Of a stretch of DNA of 64,000 nt, positions 57,516-64,000 are shown one piece after another. The position numbers were made by a program, and so were the translations under genes. Source of the stretch: Orobanche coerulescens. Taxonomy: Eukaryota > Streptophyta > Magnoliopsida > Lamiales > Orobanchaceae. Position 1 is the stretch's first letter. The number at the start of each line of letters is the position of its first letter. A model generated the notes under the pieces. That model saw nothing but the letters and a program-made list of their open reading frames with translations, did no database searches and was not told the DNA's origin. The stretch covers positions 1 through 64,000 of the forward strand of contig JAWKAU010000225.1 in the NCBI GenBank assembly GCA_033398695.1. The letters are read 5' to 3'.

Positions 57516-57951
57516 AGATTTATTTTCCCCGTATCGCCGAGCTACCGCAGGAGATCGCCATGTCTAATCCCGGTTTTCTCGGTCGCCTTCACCTGGGAAA
57601 GAAAACGGGTCGCGTTGCCGCGACGTCGTCTCGCCCTGCTCCTGTGGTGAAGCCCGTTGCGGTGCCGGTCGCCGAACCAGAATCTCAAGGTGAGGAACAA
57701 CTCCAGCGCAACCGCGAGAGGCGGAGACCGGAGGCGTCCATTCCGTCGGCTGAGGCGGATTTAGCTATTCTGGAGCCGCCGATCGCCGCTCCCCCCGTTT
57801 CTTCTGTCCCGATGGCGGAGGGGTCTGGTCCCAGGCCGTCGGCGTCCAGCTCCAGGTCGTCTTCCGGCTACTTGAAAAGGACGGCGATCGCTGACGCCGA
57901 GACTCCTCGGGGAAAGCCCTTTTTCGGCCGTGATCCAGAGCTGGTCAACAG
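57516..57951 (+). CDS. Antisense gene of F, third exon (Pro/Ser/Ala-rich linker)
   Basis: The open frame runs from before 57516 (acceptor GGCAG) to a GTGAGA donor at 57952. The start of the exon reads FPRIAELPQEIAMSNPGFLG. The rest is low-complexity and rich in Pro, Ser, Ala and Arg, likely a disordered linker. The unspliced frame stops at 57953-57955; splicing 57952-58034 joins it in phase to the next exon. Confidence 0.65.
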
Positions 57952-58034
57952 GTGAGAATGGTTTGAACCTTCTGAGCTAGGCGTTCTGAGTAAGGTTTAA
58001 ACTAACTCCTTGGTTTCCTTGGTTTGCGCTGCAG

Positions 58035-58953
58035 GGTTCGTCTTGCCGATCCGGACGTTGCTCCCATGGTGCTGGACTTTCTGTCGAGCAAGGCTCCGCA
58101 ACAATCTCTCGACGTCCCTGCTTACGTTCGCCAGGCTATCACCTCTTTGCCCAAGGCTTGGACGACCGACCTTGATGCGATCGCTCGTCGGCGATCTGGA
58201 GATGCCATGCAGGCGACCGTTGCCCTGGTTCTTCAGACGGCGACGATGGCCGTCCAAGCTGCTAGGGATTTTGAGGGGCGACCCTCCACTGCTCATCTCC
58301 ATCGCGACCTCGAGGCCGCCCGGAACAAAAATATCGAGGATGCCAACCGGATCCGGGCTATGGAGAAGGAGTACGAGGAGACGGCCAAAAGGGCTAAGCA
58401 GGATGTGGATCGATTGATGCAGGAGCTGAGCCGCTCCAAGGAGGCTGCCGATCGGTCCCGTGATGAGGAGAAAGAAACTCGCCAGAAGCTCGCGGCGTCG
58501 CAGGAGGAGGCGGCCGGACTGAAGGCGATGGTTGATCGGCTCAGCGGTGAGCTGGACGCGGCGAGGAAGGAGCTGGAGAAGGCCCAAGGTGAGAATGCCG
58601 CCAAGGTTTTCGAGCTGGCGGAGGCTGAGAAGACGGCCGCGGAGTTGAAGGGCCAACTGAAGGCGATCGAGACCGATCCCTACCAAAGTGTGGCGCTCGC
58701 CGGCGAGTTCGCCTATTACTTGGCCTATGCTTGTGCCGTCCGAGCCCCCAAAAAGGCAGGGATCGAGATCGGTCCCCTGATGGAGAGCTTCAAATCCTAT
58801 GTCCTCGAGCATCCTCTGCACCCGGAGTTCTCCTTGCCGATCCTCGACTTAGCCGACTTCGGGATCGACTTGAGTTGGTATACGGGTAAACTCATTCATC
58901 CCGAGGCCGAAGCCGATCCGCAACCCGAGGGCGAAGACCAAGCGGAGCCTTGA
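58035..58953 (+). CDS. Antisense gene of F, last exon (coiled coil)
   Basis: This follows the acceptor GCTGCAG and is open for about 306 codons to TGA 58951-58953. Residues about 100-220 form a long coiled coil (runs of Glu, Lys, Ala and Leu, e.g. RSRDEEKETRQKLAASQEEA). Then comes a more ordered region with AYACAVRAPKKAGIE and an acidic tail (EAEADPQPEGEDQAEP). Length and order, N-terminal domain then coiled coil, match plant proteins of the gypsy-type transposon domain group. The product may self-associate and bind nucleic acid, but this is inference. AATAAA is at 59044-59049. The opposite-strand frame at 57997-58821 is a shadow. Confidence 0.7.
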
Positions 58954-59043
58954 GAGGCATTTTGTTTTCCTCCGGCACTTTGTACTTTTCGTTTTCCTTT
59001 TGTAATGCCTTCGGGGCCCGTAATGTACTAAACTTGCGTTATG

Positions 59044-59049
59044 AATAAA
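59044..59049 (+). terminator. Polyadenylation signal of the antisense gene
   Basis: AATAAA, 91 bases after the stop codon, with T-rich sequence following. Confidence 0.55.
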
Positions 59050-59482
59050 ATGTTCTTCTTTTCATACGATCGCCTTTGAATGTTTGCGTGCAACTTTTAC
59101 AAGTATGTGCATGATTGCTTTCGACGTTTTGCTCATCCGATCGATTGTCTGAGTGTTGAAAGTATTGATATGTTTTGAATCGGAATTCTTACTTGTAATT
59201 TTTGTTGGACGACTTCGATCGTCCTGCGCGTGTTTGAGTGAGGCCGATCGTGTGTGGTTCCTTTTGTTCGATCGTATTTGGGGTTAGCTCGAGCCATCTC
59301 TGCCCCCTTGTTTTTGTTTACTTATTGTAAGTAAGGAAACAAAAACTAGGTCGTCCGGCGGGCTATCTTCAGCTTCGTCGGTTCTGAAGAATTATGTATG
59401 GTTGGGGTGTACGATGGATCGACCTCCCTTATCGTGTCTTTGTGTGCGAGGGATGTTGTGTATCCCGCGACTCACTTTTTGT

Positions 59483-59915
59483 GAGGGTCCTCCGTTAGAC
59501 TACGCCTGTCTTGTGTTAAAACGAAAGGTGGGCGATCTTAGTCTGGAGGAAACCTTGTGCGGGGCGTCGTCGGTTTATTCGACTCCACGCCCGCGGCTTG
59601 TCAGCTCTGCTTCCACCTCGGCTCGCCATGAAGATGGCGACCTCGGCGGTACGTTGAGACGGGGGTAGTGGCACGTCGCATTGTCCGGGTTCACCAAGTC
59701 AGATGATGAACCATTGAGGGAGGGCGATCGTGTCCACTGATTAGTTTTGGAGGGTCCTTCGGCTACGCCGGCCTCGTATTCAAACGAAGGGCGGGCGATC
59801 TAAGCTCGAAAGAACCTTGCATGGGCGAAGCTGTTGGTTCCATCGACCTCCAGTGCCATGGCTGTATTGTTTTCTACCTCGGATTGTCATTCTTGAACGA
59901 CGATCCTCGGCGGTA
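59483..59915. repeat. Diverged tandem repeat in F spacer, two units of about 265 bp
   Basis: GAGGGTCC at 59483 and 59750, AACGAAAGGTGGGCGATCT against AACGAAGGGCGGGCGATCT, and CTCGGCGGTA at 59642 and 59906 keep the same order and a period of 264-267. The rest of 58954-60019 has no recognisable gene. Non-coding tandem repeats in this position are known from Tat-lineage elements such as Retand. Confidence 0.7.
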
Positions 59916-60019
59916 TGTAATATGCTAGTGGGGCGATCGCCAGAATAGATGGGATAGAGAACAAAAATATTTCATTATGTTCCTTGTACATTTGGCAGTT
60001 GAAAATGAATACAAAGTTA

Positions 60020-61438
60020 TCATTGATAGTATTTCTTCAGATGTACAGCGTTCGGGGATATCGGTCCGAGTACCGTCGGGGTGTTCCACTCGTAGGCTCC
60101 CTTAGTTAGCCATTTCGATATTCTCAAGGGGCCTTCCCAACTTGGTCCAAAGACACCTGTGTGGTTTGGATCTTTTTGAGACGAGATCGCCCACTTGAAA
60201 CCGTCTTTCCCGACCTTCGAATTGAAGAACTTTTCGGATCTCCTTTTGTGGATCGTGTTCCTCATTTCCGAGGTTAGTCGACGTTCTTCGAGCATGTCGA
60301 GGTCGATCCGCCGGCCACATCATTATCGATCGTCATCTCTTGCTCGGTTCGATGGCCGAGGACGGCGATCTCCGAGGGAATCACCGCTCGCTCAAGGCGA
60401 GGCGAATGGGGTTTCGCCGTTGAATTGCGGGTCGTTGTTCGGTAAGACCACAAAACGTCACGGGAGCTCGCTCGCCATCGTCCTAGCACGGATTCGAGTC
60501 GCGCTTTAATTGTGTGTTTGAGGATCTTGTTCACCGCCTCTACCTGCCCGTTAAATGCGAGGGTGATAGGGAGCCGAGAACAACCTTTTGATTCCCCACT
60601 TATCACGAGATTGCATGACTTCTAAGCCGTCGAACCGCTTTCCATTGTCGGAGATGATGGCACAGGGTAGACCAAACCGGCATATGATGTTTCTCCGGAT
60701 AAACTTGATCACTTGCTCCTGGCCGATCTTGTTTAGCGGTTCGGCCTCTGCCCATTTGGTGAAATAGTCGACCCCGACGATGGCGAACTCTGACCTCCTG
60801 GAGCCGTCGGTAAGGGACCTATAAGGTCGATGCCCCATTGAGCGAATGGCCATGGGCCGTACATTGAGGTGAGCCGCTCGGGAGATTTTAATACTTGGTC
60901 CCATTACTTGACATCTATGACACGACCTGGCATAGGCGATCGCATCCTTCAAGTGACGGCGGAAAAAACCTTGCACGGTTGTCTTATGGATGAGAGCTCG
61001 TCGCCGGCGTGATTTCCACATTCCGTCGTGGATCTCGGCTAAAACGAGCTGTCCTTCCTCCGGTGTAATACACTTGAGGAGGGGAAGGCTGAAAGCTCGC
61101 TTGTAAAGACGATCGTCCAATAGGGTGTATCTGGTCGCTCGGAGCTGGAGTTGGCGAGCTCTGATACGGTCGTCAGGGACCGTCCCGTCCTTCAAGTATG
61201 TGATGAACGGAGTCATCCAGCTTTCTTCGGCAACGGCAACTGTGGCCACCAGGTTTCTTTCAATTGCCGGCCTTGCTGACTTTGTAATTTGGATATTAGA
61301 GAAATCGGCTGCCCCATCCGACGACGCTAGCTTGGATAGGGCATCGGCCTGAGAGTTGTGCTCTCTCGGGACTTGTTCGATTTGTACTTCTTCAAATTTC
61401 GTGCACATCTCGGCGACCAGCTCTTGGTATTTGATCAT
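60020..61438 (-). pseudogene. pol: Integrase of F (shifted)
   Basis: In the minus direction the frame 61438-60551 starts with the end of the second RNase H (ADALSKLAS). It continues with a zinc-binding region (EIHDGMWKSRRRRALIHK then CHRCQ) and the catalytic core with VDYFTKWAEAEPL and IISDNGKRF. The third acidic residue is in FNGQVEAVNKILK in the frame 60606-60274. The C-terminal frame 60295-60020 ends VHLKKYYQ, the typical Tat-lineage pol terminus. Frame changes lie near 60580 and 60290. Confidence 0.87.
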
Positions 61439-61834
61439 CTGTTCGCCACGTGCCTCATATTCTCCTTTGACTTAGTTCACGACCAGGAGGGAGTCCATGA
61501 AGATATGGAGGCGACGAACGTCTAGGGCGAGAGCCAGGTCGAGCCCGCCTACCAAGGCTTCGTATTCGGCTTCATTGTTGGTCGCTCGAAACCCGAAACG
61601 CACGGCATTTGTGAAGCTTTGTTCATTGGGGCTAATGAGGACGATCCCTGCCCCTGATCGCGAGTTGGTCGCCGAACCGTCAACGTACAGCTTCCAGGCA
61701 GGTCGACCGACATGGGTCGGACTGTGAGGGAATGTTAACTCCACCACGAAGTCCTCCAGAGCTTGGCCCTTGATCGCCGTGCGAGGAGCGTATGTGATGC
61801 CGTATTGGGCGATCTCTAGTGACCATTTGAGGAG
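61439..61834 (-). pseudogene. pol: Second (archaeal-type) RNase H of F
   Basis: The minus-strand frame 61747-61472 has WKLYVDGSATN, NNEAEYEALVGGL and HIFMDSLLVVN, giving the Asp-Glu-Asp catalytic set. A TAA at about 61472 interrupts the domain, which continues into the next frame. The presence of this extra RNase H next to the retroelement's own is the main reason to call the Tat lineage. Confidence 0.87.
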
Positions 61835-62401
61835 TCACCCGTTGGTGTCCGGTCGATGTAGAACTTGCCTTAGAGGGAGAGTTGTCAAAACCTCCACTTG
61901 ATGGTCGAAAAAGTAGGCTCTTAGCTTACGGACACTCATGACTAGAGCGTAGGCGATCTTTTCCAAAGGTGTATAGCGTGTTTCAGCGTCGTGGAGCGCT
62001 TGACTGACATAGTAGATCGGCAGATGGACTAGTCCCTCCGCTCGCACCAAGACCGCACTCAGCGCGACCTCCGAGGCCGCTAGGTAAAGGAATAATTTCT
62101 CCCAGGATCGGCTTTGCCGAGATCGGGGGTTGGATAAATATTCCTTTATTTTGGAACGCCATCCGACTCTCCCTCGTCCATGCGAACTTTTTGTTTTTGA
62201 TGGTCGCGAAGAAAGGCTTGCTTTTATCGCGAGCCGAGATATGAAGCGGTTGAGGGCGGCGGACAACCCGTGAGGCGTTGTACACCTTGATGTTCCGAGG
62301 TTCTGCATGTCGAGGATCGCTGTATCTTGGTGGGATTCGCCTCGATCCCCCTCGGTGACAATGTGCCCTGTGAATTTCCTGAGCCCACCCCAAAGTTGCA
62401 T
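61835..62401 (-). pseudogene. pol: First RNase H / connection region of F
   Basis: The minus-strand 188-residue frame includes LFLYLAASEVALSAVLVR, YYVSQALHDAETRYTPLEK and ALVMSVRKLRAYF. These resemble the original gypsy RNase H but with its first acidic position weakened (YLAAS for the usual YxDAS). A degenerate first RNase H is usual in elements that have acquired the second one. Confidence 0.8.
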
Positions 62402-63930
62402 TTCTTGGGGTTCACTTCATGTTGAACTTTTCGAGGATGGCGAATGTCTCGGCGAGATCATTGAGGTTATCTTCCTTCTTGAGGCTTTTGACCACGATGT
62501 CGTCGATGTAGACCTCCATGGTCTTGCCGATCTCGATTAGCAAACATCCCTGTTGACCGTGGCCGGTAGGTCGCACCCGCATTCTTCAAGCCGAACGGCA
62601 TCCGGACCCAAAAGTATATGTCTTTTTCCGTGTGGAAAGATGTGTGTTTTATGTCTTTCTCCGCCATTGGGATTTGATGATATCCGGCGAAGGCATCCAT
62701 AAACGACATCATTTCGCAGCCTGCAGTACTATCGACCAAGTGATCAATATGAGGCATCGGAAAGTGATCTTTTGGACAAGCCGCGTTGAGGTCGGTGAAG
62801 TCGATGCATAACCTCCAGGAACCAGTTGGCTTCTTGACGAGTACCGCGTTGGCGACCCATTGTGGGTCGTCCGTAGCTACCCCGATTAACTTGTTGTCGA
62901 GCAACTTTTGGACCTCTATATCGAGCGCCGCGTATTTTTCGGGGCCGAATTTCCTACGTTTTTGATGAACAGGCTTCATCGCCGGGTCGATCTTTAGATA
63001 GTGGCAAGCGTGCTCGGGACTTATGCCAACCATATCTTGATGCGACCAGGCGAAGACTCCGATGTTCTTACGTAGCAAATTGACCAGATCTCCTTTCAGT
63101 GCGAGGTCGATGCTTGCGCCGATCTGTACTTCCCGTTCTGGACGAGCCGGATCTATGGCTATACTCTCCAACTCTTCGATGGGGATGGTCGCTTCTTGCT
63201 TGGAACGATTTCCGGACTCGACCCTTGGATCGACGTCGAGACTCGGCTTGAAACCGATCCTTGGCTCGATGTCGTCCGTTAACTGATCCGAGATGGCGTC
63301 CTCTGAGCTGGGTTGGTACGATGTGTTTGGTTCGTCGATCTCCATGGGTCGATCGTCGATCGTTTCAACGTTACACATATCGGGGGAAGTATTGAAAACA
63401 GTAACGACATAGGAGTAATTTAAACATCTTTTTGCCATTAGCTGATCCCCCTTTACAGTACCGACCGTCCCATCGGCAGTGGGGAATTTGATACAATAAA
63501 AGAAGGACGAAGCGACCGCCTCAAAGGTTTCTAAGAATGGACGACCTAGGAACCCATTATAGATGCTGGGTCTATCTATGATTACAAAATTTAGGTTCCT
63601 AGTAATCCTAACCTTGGGATCGTAAATGCATATCAGCTCGACGGAGAGCTTGATCCTCCCATAGGCTTGGACAGTGCTGTCGCCGAATCCTTGGAGCACG
63701 GTGTCGAATGGCTTGATGAATTTGGTTAAGTTTCCGAGCTGATCCAGAGCTGTTTTGAATATGATATTGCAGAAGCTCCCGTTGTCAACCAGCACGCGGT
63801 CGACCGCCTTCCCAAGGATACAGGCAGAGATCACCAATGCATCCTCTTTGGGGAAATGTACCCCCTCCCTGTCTTTATTGGAGAAGGTGATGAGCGCGTC
63901 TCTAGCGATGGTCGGCTCTGGGGGCACCAC
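62402..63930 (-). pseudogene. pol: Protease and reverse transcriptase of F
   Basis: The minus-strand frame 63930-62467 carries the protease with VDNGSFCNIIF (DNGS at 63786-63775), then reverse transcriptase with SWRLCIDFTDLNAACPKDHF, MDAFAGYHQIPM and MPFGLKNAGATY. After that a frame change near 62560 leaves the catalytic YIDD (62510-62499) in another frame. Gag lies upstream, beyond the window edge or in the last 70 bases. Confidence 0.88.
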
Positions 63931-64000
63931 AATATGGACTCCGGCGAATGCCCTCAGTTCGGCCTTCCGCTTCCTTTTTGACGCGGTGGAAACCGGGGAA

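Larger units (their letters stand above)
54818..64000 (-). mobile_element. Element F, Tat-lineage Ty3/Gypsy element (continues past window)
   Basis: The 3' LTR is 54818-55754 on the minus strand and pol runs 63930 to 60020. Between them is an oppositely oriented gene. Tat-lineage features are a second, archaeal-type RNase H after the first, protease with DNGS, and pol ending LKKYYQ with no chromodomain. Left duplication candidate TTTGT (54813-54817); the other end is outside the window. Confidence 0.9.

Noticed and set aside
57997..58821. 274-residue open frame on the minus strand
   Set aside because: It is the mirror of the coiled-coil exon on the plus strand, made of Leu/Arg/Ser runs, with no domain. 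The minus-strand 56096-56743 frame is likewise a shadow.

Overview
The window is plant nuclear heterochromatin made almost entirely of nested LTR retrotransposons. The evidence is several Ty3/Gypsy (Metaviridae) elements with initiator-tRNA-Met type primer sites, chromodomain-ending polyproteins (chromoviruses), one Tat-lineage element with a second RNase H, a Mutator-like element and a hAT-like element. I see no convincing host gene, rRNA, intact tRNA gene, CRISPR array or bacterial feature. An angiosperm, probably a eudicot, is likely, but the species cannot be named from this sequence.

Layout. The oldest visible resident is element E, a decayed chromovirus: 5' LTR pieces 34251-34983 and 44186-44854, gag-pol 44931-49166, 3' LTR 49203-51712. 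Inserted in E's 5' LTR is element A, a tandem LTR-internal-LTR-internal-LTR array (<1-34250; LTRs 1-2054, 16876-18324, 32800-34250). The first A copy is split by chromovirus B (2588-12553, target duplication GACGG). The second carries a 1.2-kb non-autonomous Mutator-like element (18493-19685) and non-autonomous element C (24349-32771, duplication GACGA). A related non-autonomous element D (34984-44180, duplication AAATC) sits in E's 5' LTR. Its internal region holds a fragment of a B-like LTR, and its 3' LTR holds a 600-bp hAT-like insertion. E's 3' LTR is interrupted by a minus-strand B relative, B2 (51713-54817). B2 is cut by the minus-strand Tat-lineage element F (54818 to beyond 64000), which also carries an oppositely transcribed, intron-containing gene at 56097-59049.

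How the parts work. No element here has an intact polyprotein. Gag, protease, reverse transcriptase, RNase H, integrase and chromodomain are recognisable in order in A, B and E, but are broken by stops and shifts. C and D have complete LTRs, primer sites and polypurine tracts but no coding capacity, so they would depend on proteins supplied by relatives.

The most unusual signals lie outside the polyproteins. (1) Several LTR types carry an array of one 10-14 bp CG-rich palindrome just upstream of the TATA box. Homologous LTRs carry different palindromes, as if the motif were exchanged as a cassette. (2) A small hairpin immediately follows the pol stop codon and precedes the polypurine tract in several families, with different stems that still pair. 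(3) Element C's LTR has three hairpins with the same loop and different stems. (4) The middle LTR of the A tandem is a crossover mosaic of the outer two. A caution: differences between paired LTRs of B, C and D concentrate at CAG/CTG, which may reflect base-calling error at methylated CHG sites. Some frameshifts may therefore not be real.
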